Source of the DNA: Viola odorata
Lineage: Eukaryota > Streptophyta > Magnoliopsida > Malpighiales > Violaceae
DNA length: 64,000 nucleotides
Assembly (NCBI GenBank): GCA_963691705.1
Contig: OY829539.1
Location: forward strand, 22,986,407-23,050,406
Reading direction: 5' to 3'
Under the pieces are notes generated by a model. It saw only the letters and a program-made list of their open reading frames with translations, was not told the origin of the DNA and did no database searches. Made by a program: the position numbers and the translations under genes. The number at the start of each line of letters is the position of its first letter. Position 1 is the stretch's first letter. Below, one piece after another: positions 54,812 to 64,000 of this stretch.

Positions 54812-55297
54812 TGATAAGATTCCAGGGTTCTTGGAGAAGGGTAGGCGAGGAAGATGGCTGATCGGGATCACTATTCTGGTCGTCTGATGTACCTGCAAAG
54901 CGCCGAAGGGGGTCTCCGGCGTAGACACTCTGATACCTAAGTTAGTAAGGTTGTTCCAAATGGTAGGGATTCGACTAGAAATCGTAGGCTTACCTTTTGT
55001 CTTGAATGGTGGGGTATTTATAGGCGTAGCAAGGGTGCTACCTATCGGGAGCAAGCGTTATCTAAGGAAGATAACGCCTAAGTCCTCCAAGTGACATCAT
55101 GTAGAATCTGGGATGGGATAACGCCGTAGGTATCATGTGAGACCCCCCCCCCCGGTTTATGTCGACCATCCCAGAGCTCCTAGTTAGGTGAGGGGCGGTA
55201 TCAACAGTGTCAGACACTCAAGGAGAGCTACAGTATTCTGGCCTTGACGCTGGGTATAAGGACGATAATACCCCTAGAGTCATGTCAATAGTTATCA
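54812..55297 (-). repeat. Tat I 5' LTR, 486 bp
   Basis: Minus strand starts TGATAACTATTGACATG and ends GGAATCTTATCA. TATAAATA at 55022-55015. The outer 5 bp tcacc (55298-55302) pair with tcgcc at 34127-34131 as TSD. Confidence 0.93.
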
Positions 55298-55345
55298 TCA
55301 CCGTTTGCAGATCCAGGAGCTTGAGGAACTTCATGATGATGCCTA
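55298..55345 (+). pseudogene. pol: Athila B integrase C-terminal fragment, part 2
   Basis: RLQIQELEELHDDAYDNPH continues the integrase tail cut at 34131 (compare [18 protein letters not shown] in C). After about 55345 the sequence no longer follows integrase; a deletion joins it to the env-like region. Confidence 0.85.
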
Positions 55346-55663
55346 TGATAATCCCCATCCCATTCTTTCCACACCAAAGCAAAGTGGGAAGAGCGTGCCC
55401 GACAACCACCCACCAACGACACCCAGAAAACTGCCACCACCCCAAAAAAGGGAGACGAAGACATCGAAATCACCGACTCCATTCCTCCGACCTCTACAAT
55501 GACCAGATCTGGTCGGGTCATCAAGCTCCAGCCCAGCTCCGTGGCTGGAAGCTCCATAGCAAAAAAGTCCAAAGCGCCGCCAGCGGTTGCCCGTCAACTG
55601 ACGATGGAGGAGCTGTTGAAAAACGTCTTGGTGTTGGGGTCAAGCCAGGAAGCGAGTAGAGAC
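55346..55663 (+). pseudogene. Athila B env-like ORF, N-terminal segment
   Basis: The frame including the ATG at 55499 reads TPKKGDEDIEITDSIPPTST, then MTRSGRVIKLQPSSVAGSSI and QLTMEELLKNVLVLGSSQEA to a stop at 55661. It is low-complexity and basic, like the N-terminus of the env-like ORF of C. A frame change between it and 55747 probably split one gene. Confidence 0.55.
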
Positions 55664-55746
55664 CCTTAGAAAGGAGAAAAAAGAGAAGCTGATAAGGAGG
55701 AGCAGTCTGCAGAACATGCAGATCTGGGAAAGAAGAGGAAGTAGCC

Positions 55747-57084
55747 ATGTCTGAGACGGTTGGAGAGGAAAGCGAGATGAAGACACCAACCCCCACCAAG
55801 AAGAAGAGAAAGATAGGCTCAGTGGACAAAGGTAAGGCCCCAGTGTCAAAATCGAGGAAGATGCAGAAGACAGCCGAGCTAACTGTTGTCGAGGGCAAGA
55901 CGTCGACTTCGTCGTCTACATCCCATGTTCCTTCTAACCCTTCTTACTTGAATGGTTGTTTGAGTTTTGATGATAAATTCTCTATAGATATGTTGAGTAT
56001 GTTTAGAGCCAAAGGCGTTAGCCCCTGTGCGTGCCTGGATTTACCCTTCTTAGATAAGATGGGCATCGGGACTCCAGTCTGTGAGCTCATCCAGAACATT
56101 GGCTGGGAAGCTCTCTTCTATCTAGAGCACCCAACCTTTCTTGAGCTCTCCCTTGAGTTCTTCACCACCTTCTGGCTTGCCCAAGACCATTTTAAGTCAA
56201 AGGGTAAACCTGGACCCAATTTGTCTGCTTTTGAAGTTGTAAATTTTCACCTGATGAACAAATGGTCCAAATTGTCCCTCAATGGTTTTAACTGCTTGCT
56301 GAATTTTGTGAAAAGTGATGAATTAGAGTCAGTTGCCTATAAAAATGCTTTAACTGTTTATCCTGGTGATTTTGATGCCCATACTGCTTTTCAAGAGCTT
56401 ACCGGTAAATCCAATGCCGAGTTTAAGACTAAAACTTCGAAGGGGCACGAGATCACAGACCCTACATTGAGGATCTTGCATCAGTTCCTAGCCCTTACCT
56501 TCGTAGGTAAGTACAATTCATCAGGCCAGCTATCGATGCAAGAACTCTTTTTCTTGTGGTGTATGGTTCACAAGCGTCGAGTCAATTTAGGGTACTGGGT
56601 TGCGCATGCTATTACTAGTGTTCAAAATAATTCTCGTAGCCCAGTCTTAGGATCTCTTGTGACTCTTTTTGCTGTTAAAATTCATGGTCTGGATGTGCAG
56701 TCTTGCAACTTATTCTCACCTATTTCCTTTAAGGATCTTGACCCCAAAACCCTTGATGGGATAGGGCATTTATGTATCTCACGGGGTGTCTTGAGTTTCA
56801 GCATAGGTTGCACACCGGCAAAGGAGCAAGCTTTTAGAGCAGAACATGGTGGGAAGTTCTCTTATCTAGATCTTACCCAAGCCAGTTCTTCATGCCCTCC
56901 AAAGCCCGCCACAGAAGATCCTACCCTTGATGACCAGCCGCCTCCTGCCCAAGATTGCAACAAACTTGCAGCAGCCATTGAAGAATCCAATGCTCTCCTC
57001 CGCGCCATCCTCAGACAATTAAAGCTTCTCCCGAATCAAATCGCTCAGCATACCAATCAGCTAGGCCCAGAGCCTAGCTCTTAA
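55747..57084 (+). CDS. Athila B env-like / ORF-1 protein, open for 445 codons
   Basis: Longest open frame in the window. The first 60 residues are Lys/Ser-rich (TPTKKKRKIGSVDKGKAPVS, a possible nuclear signal). Residues 65-375 form the conserved Athila domain: FSIDMLSMFRAKGVSPCACL, GWEALFYLEHPTFLELSLEF, DHFKSKGKPGPNLSAFEVVN, TDPTLRILHQFLALTFVGKY, ELFFLWCMVHKRRVNLGYWV and FSPISFKDLDPKTLDGIGHL. The C-terminal 50 residues are helical (AAAIEESNALLRAILRQLKL). It matches what I know of the ATHILA ORF-1 Pfam family. It follows pol as in Athila elements, where it is called env-like; no clear signal peptide or membrane anchor is seen. Its true N-terminus may lie upstream. Confidence 0.88.
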   Translation: MSETVGEESEMKTPTPTKKKRKIGSVDKGKAPVSKSRKMQKTAELTVVEGKTSTSSSTSHVPSNPSYLNGCLSFDDKFSIDMLSMFRAKGVSPCACLDLPFLDKMGIGTPVCELIQNIGWEALFYLEHPTFLELSLEFFTTFWLAQDHFKSKGKPGPNLSAFEVVNFHLMNKWSKLSLNGFNCLLNFVKSDELESVAYKNALTVYPGDFDAHTAFQELTGKSNAEFKTKTSKGHEITDPTLRILHQFLALTFVGKYNSSGQLSMQELFFLWCMVHKRRVNLGYWVAHAITSVQNNSRSPVLGSLVTLFAVKIHGLDVQSCNLFSPISFKDLDPKTLDGIGHLCISRGVLSFSIGCTPAKEQAFRAEHGGKFSYLDLTQASSSCPPKPATEDPTLDDQPPPAQDCNKLAAAIEESNALLRAILRQLKLLPNQIAQHTNQLGPEPSS

Positions 57085-58723
57085 TCCCACTCCTCCCCCC
57101 TAAAACTTTATTGCCTTCGGGCACAATTTTATACAATCTTCACTCCCGGGTGAACTCTTTACTTTTTACGGCTTTTATCCTTGCTTTTGTTTAACTATGT
57201 ACCCTTCCCGCATTGAGAACAATGCGCTGCCTAAGTGTGGAGAGGGGTTAATCTATTTGGTGTTTATTTCGTATTTCTCTTGACTGCATGTTTATTTACT
57301 TGCTTGTTGCATGACTGCATGTTTCGTGTGTTTTAAAAAAATTCGGATTCTTTTTCAGATTTTTAGGATTTTCTTTTGCACTGCCCTATTTTAAAACCCC
57401 CTTGTTTGACATACAATTTTCACTCTTGGTACATAAAAAGAAACTGTCATTCATTGCATCTATGCCTAGCCTTGCACATCTTGACATGCTTACCCTTATG
57501 ACCAGTCTAAGCCTGGACACCAGTAGTCACAATTAACACCTAGTGAGCACATTGAGCCTCATGCCATTTTATTCATGTGTGATTTAATGCTTAACTAGGC
57601 ACTAGCTAGGTTTGCATGATATCCCTAGGTATAGGCACCATTAGACGAGGGAAAGCAACGAAACGACGAAAAGACTTTGCAGCTTTTATTTTTCTTCTTC
57701 TTCTTTCTATTTCTTCTCTTTTTCTCCATCCTGCCCTCGACACTCATCCCTTCCCTTTCTTTGTTTTCTCTTCTAACCATTTGAGACTTTTTCTTTGGTC
57801 TTTCTTTGGCAGGTGAGTAACACTCTTCAGTAAAAACGGCAAGGGCTAGACGCAGAAGAAGATAAGTGTGGGGAAGATGAAGAAGCAAAGTCAAAATGCT
57901 GAAAGCAGATCTAGGGCAAGACAAAGCACATAATAAGTGTGGGGAAGTGAAGAAAGGAAGCCTCGATGCTCAAGTAGAAACATACAGCAAGGATCAATAG
58001 CTACAACTCCCAACCAGTGTTGTATGGTGAGCGAAGAAAGAAAGCAGGCACAGGAAGGAACAAAAGGCCACCAGCTCAACCCTAGACGCAGAGGAAGATC
58101 TCTCCCACATAAGAATGTAGAGTCGTTGTCTAGCCCTCTCTGTCTAGCCCTCTCTAGTGGGTGTTACTCACCGACTTCTCTCATTTCCAGCCAAAGGAAT
58201 CCCGCACTTCCAGATTTGACTTCTTTCCCTTTCATTTCCTTTTCTTCCCTTCTTTATTCTCCTTTTTCACCCTTTTTCTTTTGTCTCTATCTTCTCTCTT
58301 TTCTCTTCCTGCACAACCCATACCTCTTCTTACTCTTTTTCTTTTTATGCAAAGTCTTCTCTAATTGCTAGATTGCCTTCGCATGTGTACTGCGTACTCG
58401 AATTGATATGCAAACTCTATTTTGTGTTGTGTTATTTGCATTTTTGAGTGATTAGACTTAAAATGTACTTTGTTTGCGAGTTTGAGCGTAAACACCTATC
58501 CAACTGAGGACTGCTGGTGAATAGGCCTGGTTTGGGAAAGTTTGATTTTTAGGGTCGTTATCCTATTAATGTGGTCCAGGTGTTTGTCTAAGGAGGGTTG
58601 TGTTTTGGTTGGGTGCAACATGCGGAATGATATGTCTATTTTTAGAATCGGAGGTTGATGTCGTATGTTATGACTTGGGGTGGTTTTCAATTTTGTGAAT
58701 GCTCGAGGGCGAGCATTTGGCAG
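57085..58723. other. Athila B 3' untranslated region up to the 3' LTR
   Basis: No gene accepted. It contains gcattgagaacaatgcgctg and taagtgtggagagggg (57210-57249), a motif pair common in plant gypsy elements after the last ORF, two more aagtgtggggaag copies (57864, 57932), two polypyrimidine runs (57680-57760, 58200-58350), and gctcgagggcgagcatttgg (58702-58720) just before the LTR. Confidence 0.6.
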
Positions 58724-59152
58724 TGTGTGTTTTATGCATATTTTCCTTCTTATTTATAGCCTTATTTTGAGCATGATGCAGCTAATTTCCCTTTGAATTG
58801 ACTCTTTTTTTAGATCTAGGCTCTAAGAAGAAAAGATGATGAAAACAACCCCCTTTTGGTGGAATTTTCACTTATGGATTTAGGAGCGTCGAGGCCTAGT
58901 TGTTGTCATGTCGTCAAGCCCTTGCTGTGGATTCATCTTACCCAAGGAGCTGCCCAATGCCTACAATCAGCTGCCACACGTGCAAACCCCCCCTCTCCAA
59001 TAACGTGTTCTAGAAGATCCCCACGCGATCCCATGAAGATTCCATGTTGCCATCAGGGAATATTCCCCCTCTAGGACGCACGCCCTCCGTGTTTCTGTCC
59101 TTCTTCCAGCTGTCCTTTGTCCTTTTGTGGGTAGTTAGGCTATATAAGCCCT
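58724..59152 (+). repeat. Athila B 3' LTR, truncated
   Basis: Matches 30560-31000 from TGTGTGTTTTATGC through the TATATAAG box (59141-59148), then stops after gccct and continues as a family-G LTR fragment. About 1.1 kb of LTR is missing. Confidence 0.9.
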
Positions 59153-60160
59153 CCTTTTGTGCGGACGATCCTCTTACCACCATCTACAAGCCCTTTGTGG
59201 GTCATGATAAGTTGTAACTCTCTTGATTTTTATCTATTTTATGACTATTTATTACGCCTTCGGCATGTGATCACCTATGGTTACATTCATAAGTTTTCTC
59301 CATAATTAAAATCGCTATTCATGATTAGATTTAGATTTGATCAATCTAACTCCCAATCTGATTAGTAGTAGTCATTCTTCATGGTGACGGTAGACCTCAA
59401 ATCCGGATAGATAAAAGCAAACAACTAATCTCATAAAGGTTAGAGGAAACAAATGATTTAATTTAGACTCGATTAACAACGGAGGAGCCTGAATTAAGAG
59501 TTGTCTTCCCTTTTCTCAATCAATCAATTTAGTAAATCCTTTAACCAACAAGATGCTACACCCTCCGGGGCAAATTAAATGATGTTTTAGGATAGTAAAA
59601 ATCCGTAGGATAATGATCTTTGATCTTATTTTATTCCGCATTGTTTCATTTTTACTCCTATTTTTCACTCAAATTACCACACTATCATCAAATTGGGTTG
59701 ATTCATAATTTGTTTTTTTCATTTGCACAAAATATATGTTTCGGAAAAGATAAAATGACAAGTATTATGAACAGTAAAAATCCGTCGGAAAAAGTCAATT
59801 TTTTTGCCCCAGAGGGAGTATTTGGTTAGGATTGCCTTAGTAAATCCTTTAACCAACAAGGTGCTATTTGGTTAGGATTGCCTAATAGAGTGTTGTGCCT
59901 TTTTAAGTAGTTTGATATTGGAGGGAAGTATGGATCATAAGAAGTATACATGAGTTCTATAGCAATTCTGTAAGATATAAATGAATATCTTTGAATCAAA
60001 GTTCGAACACCAAGAAACATAACTCGCAGATGCTCTTATTATGAATCGTTTGTCTAATTATTTTTCACAAAACCTCGTCGTCATTCTTGGCCTAGAATCT
60101 CACTCCTTTCTTGGCTTGGAATTTTTACACATGTTTTATTTAATTTTAAAAATTATATTT
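59153..60160 (+). repeat. LTR fragment, family G, copy 2
   Basis: Shares gatcctcttaccacc...gataagttgtaa with 12320-12365, and aaccaacaaggtgct, ggttaggattgcc and cctagaatctcactcc with 11930-12180. No gene. It contains a 47-bp tandem duplication (59529-59558 plus 59819-59836, and 59837-59882) whose first copy is split by a MITE. Confidence 0.5.
59559..59818. mobile_element. Stowaway-like MITE, 260 bp
   Basis: Ends CACCCTCCGGGGCAAA and, inverted, CTCCCTCTGGGGCAAAA, flanked by TA on both sides (59557-59558, 59819-59820). The second copy of the surrounding 47-bp duplication (gtgctatttgg) shows the empty site with a single TA. AT-rich inside, non-coding. TIR sequence and TA target fit Stowaway (Tc1/mariner-derived). 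Confidence 0.88.
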
Positions 60161-61426
60161 TTAGTAAACAAAAACTCCCAATTGTTACTTAAAGTAATTT
60201 TCACTAGTTAACTAAATTTTTTTGAGATCACACCATTTATTTTTATATAGACGAATATCTTTTTACTATCTACAATTTATTTGTGGATTATTTTAAATTG
60301 TATTTTCTTATTAGACTATTTTAAGTTGTATTTTTTTATTAAACTATTTTAAGTTGTATTTTTTTCCTATCATGAATTACGTAAAGAAGAACCCAATATT
60401 AAAACCTTCCTTGCTAGGACTGGTGAACACTACCAAGTAAAAAAAAAACAAAAAAACTCATCGGTCATTAGCGAGCCAGATGGACTAGCGAACACTACCA
60501 AAAAACCATTTTCTACTTCTAATATGTACTTGTGACCCCCACTAACACAGATCCAGTCTCACCCAACAAGATCCAAAATATCTAATTAAGAAAAGTACCC
60601 CAACTTCAATTCCAAGTCGTGGCCGAACTGGGGGGGCATCTCTTTGAGGCTCACTAAAGGAGCAAGCAGACAAAAATACATAATCTCATTTTCAGTAGGG
60701 GTGAGCTCGGATCGGAGGATCCGACCGATCCCATCTGAGCTTAAATTTCGGTTGGTGCTCGAAAGTTTTCGGCTGAAACTTCAGTTAGGGGTCGTGATGT
60801 CAGAAAATTTTAGGACACTGACCCGCGGATTTTTGGGAAATCCAAAAATCCGATCCTTCTACCTCCCTCAATCCTTATCAGAGTCTTAGACATTAGCAAC
60901 CAGCAGCCGCTCTCCCTCTACGCGATGTCCACTCTGCCAAAAACCATACCAATAAAATTCGGCCAACCATCTTCCTTACCAAAATCCATACCAACATAAT
61001 TCGACCTCCGATAACCACCAAATCAGCGATCAATAATTTCTTAACCCAAAAATGAACTAGACCCAAATTTGAAAAATAAACTAAAATCTAGATCTGGTAG
61101 TGGGTGGAGGAGAGGAGGAGGCGGAGGTGAAGATGATGGTGGGAGGATGAAGGTGGTGGTGGTGGGCGGTGGTGATGGTGGGTGGAGAAGAAAGGAAGTG
61201 GAGGTGGAGAGGGAGGTGGAGGAGCCTTGTTGTGCAGTGGGTGTTGTTTGATAATCCAAAACCTACCCCCCAAGGCATTTTAGTATTTTCTATAGGTCTT
61301 AGAATTCCTAACCTGGAATGTCTTACCCCGTCATTCACACCGGTAACTAATTTGCCTTGGTACCGGTGTGAATGACGTCAGCAAAGGGGTTCCCTTGGGA
61401 ATAATATGACACCTTTTCCCACACCC
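60161..61426. other. Mixed unassigned sequence
   Basis: No gene accepted. Two copies of gcgaacactaccaa / gtgaacactaccaa (60424, 60487) look like CACTA-type termini, but no inverted partner was found. A gtaggggtgagctcgga start (60697) resembles the end of a non-autonomous DNA transposon. 61090-61230 is purine- and G-rich (ggtggtggtgg, ggaggagg). Frames in it encode only Pro/Ser or Gly/Lys runs. Confidence 0.35.
61329..61377. repeat. Perfect inverted repeat, 17-bp arms
   Basis: CGTCATTCACACCGGTA, a 15-base loop, then TACCGGTGTGAATGACG. It would form a strong hairpin. It lies 50 bp left of the LTR of H. Confidence 0.9.
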
Positions 61427-61904
61427 TGATGTGATCACGGATGCATCGAAAGGAACCTTGATCAAGCCAAGGATTTCTGCAAAATTGAAACCACAGGAGA
61501 CCAAGAAATCAAGCTCTTCTCAGGCATTTTATCAAACAGGTTGTGTTCTGTCCTCTAAAACCAAAAATCAGCCCCGTTATCCTCCCCCACCAAGCCCTCG
61601 CACAGGAGGAGGCGAGCTAGTGAGAAGAGTATTAGTGGGTTTGGAAAGTAGAGAGACGCTGCCAAGAAGACCCATCACCTGCAACTTGGTAGAGAAATTG
61701 ATCTTATGGTTTGAAGTCAAGATGGGAAATGAGCCTTCCCAAGCCAAGGATGGGATCGCGCACCAGGCCAAGGATATTTGCGAAGCTGAAGAAGAGCGTA
61801 AATCATGCCAAGGAGTTAGGCCGCATGGAGTGGACGTCAGCACGTCGTCCTTGTGGTGTGATCAAGCCAGCCTAATTTCTGCAATTTTCCACGCTACTGA
61901 TCTC

Positions 61905-62055
61905 GGCATCATCACGCCCTCCCTGTGGCGTCATCACGCCGGGCCAGCCCCCTTGATCTCCTACGCTACTGGAATGGGTGTCATCACGCCAACGACTATC
62001 CAATGCTACTGGAATGAGCGTCATCATACCGTCCTTTTGGCGTGATGACGCCAGG
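61905..62055. promoter_or_regulatory. U3 repeat block with TCATCACGCC units, element H
   Basis: Four forward copies of a tcatcacgcc-type unit (about 61909, 61930, 61981; tcatcatacc at 62022) and one inverted copy (ggcgtgatgacgcc, about 62039), ending about 45 bp upstream of the TATA box. Each cgtca/tgacg is a possible bZIP site of the as-1 type. Enhancer role inferred. Confidence 0.5.
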
Positions 62056-62097
62056 AAAATCGTCAACTTTGAAAATTAACATTTTTTACACCTTTTG

Positions 62098-62106
62098 TAT
62101 AAATAG
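62098..62106 (+). promoter_or_regulatory. LTR TATA box, element H
   Basis: TATAAATAG in a ttttgtataaatagcg context, followed by a T/C-rich leader. Confidence 0.6.
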
Positions 62107-62626
62107 CGTACTTCTTTCTTTTCTGAGGGAGCTTAGTCATTTGTGTGATATTTTTAAAGTGAGATTACTCCTTCTCTTATCACCTAAGCCTTGGGCTCAT
62201 CACTTTAATTCCTTGAGAGGGATCGCTTGAGTTTGAGATTACTCCTCCTGATCTCTCTTCGGGAAATCAAAATTTGTAATCGTCTTGACAATTTTTGTCA
62301 ATGAAATCTATATTTTATTTGGTTGATCATCCATAGAATCGAGTCTCAATCTTGGCCTTCGGCGTATATCTTGATCAAGAAAATCATTTGTGTGAATGTT
62401 CGCTACTTCGTGTTGTGCTCATCTCCGTCCCTTCCATCCGTCTTCTAATTTCCTGGTAACTTCGTTCCTTTCCTTCGCTCTTTTGTGTTTCTTCCTCCAC
62501 TGCTTCTCCATGTCTTGTTGTTTCTCCATTTTCAGCCATGGTTTCCCTAGATAATTCGCTTAGCTAGGTCCTCCTTAAGCTCCCTATGTTATCCGACTTA
62601 CTAACACTAGGCAGGATCACATCAAG

Positions 62627-62638
62627 TGGTAGCGGAAA
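62627..62638 (+). other. Possible primer-binding site, element H
   Basis: TGGTAGCGGAAA begins two bases after the LTR end and shares its first ten bases with the copia PBS at 214-225. Confidence 0.4.
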
Positions 62639-63806
62639 TTTTGGCCGCCTAGTGAATTTTTCTAGTTTTCGACAAAAGTGTTCTAAACTTTCTCCCTTGA
62701 AAATATTGAGTTTTATGCATCTTTTTCCAAACCTATTTCAAGTGGGCAATTAAGTGTTTGTGGTGATCATTTTTGCTAGGTCAAAAGATCGAAAATTTCT
62801 GAAAATCATTTGGGTGTGTTCTTGATGTTCTTGGCACTTTGGTGTTTTGATCCAACAAAATCTTGCAAAACTTTTATCCAAGTGTTTCTAATTTAAAAAA
62901 AAAAGAAAAAAGAAGAAGAATTGGAACACTTGGCCGGCCAACATTCCTCCCAAGTCCAAGACTTATCCCTTGCATTTAATGCAACAAAGACTAACACACC
63001 TAGTTCATTGACAGTTTGACCAAAGGAACCAACCACCCTAACTAAATTAAGCTTTCCTAACCAAAATAGCCCACTCTCCTTCAAAGTCTAGCACGTCTCC
63101 TTCCTTTCTTGTGTCCAGTTGTCCTCTTTATTTTCTTGAGTCTTAAACCAAGTCCTAAACTCAAGTCCTAAACTCATTAAATCCTAAACTTGAGTTTTAA
63201 ATTTGAGTCCTAAACTTAAGTTATGAGTCCTAAACTTCCAAGTCTTTTTCATTAAATTTTGGGTCTTCCCTTGAGTCTTTTACTCATTTAAATCACATTT
63301 TTTCCAGCCTTCTTCCCTTCCAACGAAAAATTCAAAGTTTTCCCCAAAAATTAAAATTTTGAATTTCCTTGGAATTTTGAAGAATTTTCATCAACTTTCC
63401 CTTGAGTCTTTGTAATTTCCTTGAGTCTTTTGTTTAATCTTTCCTCCTCTTGTGCTAATCTCTTGAGCATTTGCGAAGGTAGTTGTGAACAAAACGCTTG
63501 GCCTAAGTCACAAGTTTGTTTGCGGTAAGAAGTTGTGTGGTGAGCAAGCTTTGTGAGTGGATGTATTGAGCAATTTGTGAGGCTATCTTTTGCGAGTGAT
63601 TAAACACGAGTGTTAAATACGTAAGGGAGAGATTTATTTTCTAACCCTTGTTTAAGTGTGAAGGTACACGGAGAACGCGAAGTTGAGTGTTTGTGAGCAC
63701 GTATTTTTCGAGTGACCTAAACGCCTAAATATGAGTGTTTAAACACGTGAGGGAGAGATTATTTACTAACGCCTATATATATAGTTTGTTCAATTTTTCA
63801 GGCACA
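62639..63806 (+). other. Element H leader
   Basis: About 1.2 kb without a gene. It has a degenerate agtcctaaactyaag repeat (63130-63240), gtgagg/gtgagt-rich sequence, and two copies of gtgagggagagattattt-type sequence (63620-63640, 63747-63765). tttttcag before the ATG could be a splice acceptor. Confidence 0.4.
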
Positions 63807-63995
63807 ATGTCGCAAGATAGTGATTGTGAGTCTTGTGACCAAGGAGAGTACTATGACGATGATACCTCTCAATGCAATGATGATAGTGGTTATGAATCAT
63901 ATGGTGATGCTAGCTACCCTTCTGAAGGTGATGAGAACTTTGAACCGTGTGGTGAAAGCGGTGATGAGTATAGCATTGATAGTACGGATGAGTAA
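63807..63995 (+). CDS. Small acidic ORF of element H
   Basis: MSQDSDCESCDQGEYYDDDT to YSIDSTDE, 62 residues, dominated by Asp, Glu, Ser, Gly and Tyr, with a CESC pair. The ATG was chosen over an upstream one because it follows a possible acceptor (tttttcaggcac). It ends in TAA five bases before the window end. It could be a small leader protein or the first exon of gag. Not recognised. Confidence 0.4.
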   Translation: MSQDSDCESCDQGEYYDDDTSQCNDDSGYESYGDASYPSEGDENFEPCGESGDEYSIDSTDE

Positions 63996-64000
63996 CAAGA

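Larger units (their letters stand above)
34132..55297 (-). mobile_element. Tat-lineage element I, nested in Athila B
   Basis: Both LTRs (34132-34635 and 54812-55297) are present with TG/CA ends and TSD tcgcc/tcacc. Minus-strand order is LTR, PBS, gag, protease, RT, RNase H, then a deletion that removed the second RNase H end and integrase, then antisense ORFs b and a, then the 3' LTR. Element J and solo LTR K are inserted within. By eye the LTRs differ at about 20 of the first 320 bases. Confidence 0.92.
30560..59152 (+). mobile_element. Athila-lineage element B, with nested insertions
   Basis: LTR (30560-32110), tRNA-Asp-type PBS, gag, a deletion joining gag/protease to the integrase C-terminus, the nested Tat element I (34132-55297), the rest of the integrase tail, the env-like ORF, and a truncated 3' LTR (58724-59152). 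The two LTRs match closely in their first 430 bp. The integrase tail is continuous across I (KHRL before, RLQIQELEEL after). Confidence 0.9.
61427..62624 (+). repeat. Element H 5' LTR, about 1.2 kb
   Basis: The ends are exact inverted copies: TGATGTGATC and GATCACATCA. A TATA box (62098-62106, TATAAATAG) and pyrimidine-rich leader fit LTR structure. A 204-codon frame (61431-62045) lies in U3, has repeat-derived parts and no domain, and is not accepted as a gene. Confidence 0.65.
61427..64000 (+). mobile_element. LTR retrotransposon H, 5' part (runs off the window)
   Basis: LTR 61427-62624 with matching inverted ends, possible PBS, long leader and a small acidic ORF. No gag or pol domain is reached before the window ends, so the lineage is open. 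Confidence 0.6.

Noticed and set aside
57625..58371. Lys-rich, Phe/Ser-rich frames after the env-like ORF
   Set aside because: Polypyrimidine stretches of a 3' untranslated region; both strands open by composition.
60424..60510. CACTA transposon ends (cactaccaa)
   Set aside because: Two direct copies but no inverted partner or 3-bp target duplication located; kept only as a note.
61041..61259. Pro/Ser-rich frames and their Gly-rich opposites
   Set aside because: Product of a purine-rich ggtggtgg/ggagg tract; low complexity only.
61431..62045. 204-codon open frame on the plus strand
   Set aside because: It lies in the U3 part of the LTR of H, mixes repeat-derived segments with low complexity, and has no recognisable domain.
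1..64000. Host protein-coding genes, tRNA or rRNA genes
   Set aside because: None supported. Matches to tRNA 3' ends are only primer-binding sites.

Overview
The window looks like nuclear DNA from a flowering plant, most likely a eudicot with a repeat-rich genome. It is almost entirely LTR retrotransposons, whole, truncated, solo and nested. I found no convincing host gene, no tRNA or rRNA gene and no CRISPR array. The lineage evidence is primer-binding sites (PBS), coding motifs, LTR ends starting TG and ending CA, and target-site duplications (TSDs). Element labels A to L are mine. Species cannot be told from this sequence.

Layout. 1-467: 5' end of a minus-strand Ty1/copia element (LTR, PBS, gag start) inside the reverse transcriptase (RT) of element A. 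468-5321: minus-strand Athila element A (RT, protease, gag, tRNA-Asp-type PBS, 1.57-kb LTR), which abuts a plus-strand Athila element C (5322-8685: RT end, RNase H, integrase, start of the env-like ORF). 8686-11168: 3' end of an Ogre-like minus-strand element (L) with two tandem arrays. 11169-12391: LTR fragment of another family (G). 12392-21816: nearly full-length minus-strand Tat-lineage element D. 21817-22849: AT-rich, no gene seen. 22850-23316: MULE-like MITE. 23317-29172: 3' part of a plus-strand Tat element E with a cluster of ORFs on the opposite strand and an intact 3' LTR, inserted in an older gag fragment (F, to 29690).

30560-59152 is a nest. The outer plus-strand Athila element B has lost most of pol. 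At 34127-34131/55298-55302 (TSD tcgcc/tcacc) it received the minus-strand Tat element I. Element I received the minus-strand Ogre-like element J (35889-47303; no pol recognised, several tandem arrays) and a solo LTR of the same broad family (K, 49624-52604, perfect TSD cctcc) that splits the protease of I. Athila B resumes at 55298 with the integrase tail and the env-like ORF (445 codons open), the longest open frame in the window. 59153-61426 is a second family-G LTR fragment with a Stowaway-like MITE, then mixed sequence with a strong hairpin. 61427-64000 is the 5' part of a plus-strand element H (LTR, leader, small acidic ORF).

Most gag-pol reading frames are broken, often at CAG, CAA, CGA or TGG codons, as expected for decay of methylated DNA. 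The most interesting biology is in the Tat elements. D, E and I all carry ORFs antisense to their own gag-pol, between pol and the 3' LTR. In E these show two canonical GT-AG introns and a domain resembling the 'putative gypsy type transposon' family. A 127-133 residue ORF with its own TATA box is conserved and open in both E and I. Antisense ORFs of this kind are known in Tat-lineage elements such as Grande and Retand, so the class is not new. The specific small ORFs, their promoters and introns deserve a closer look.
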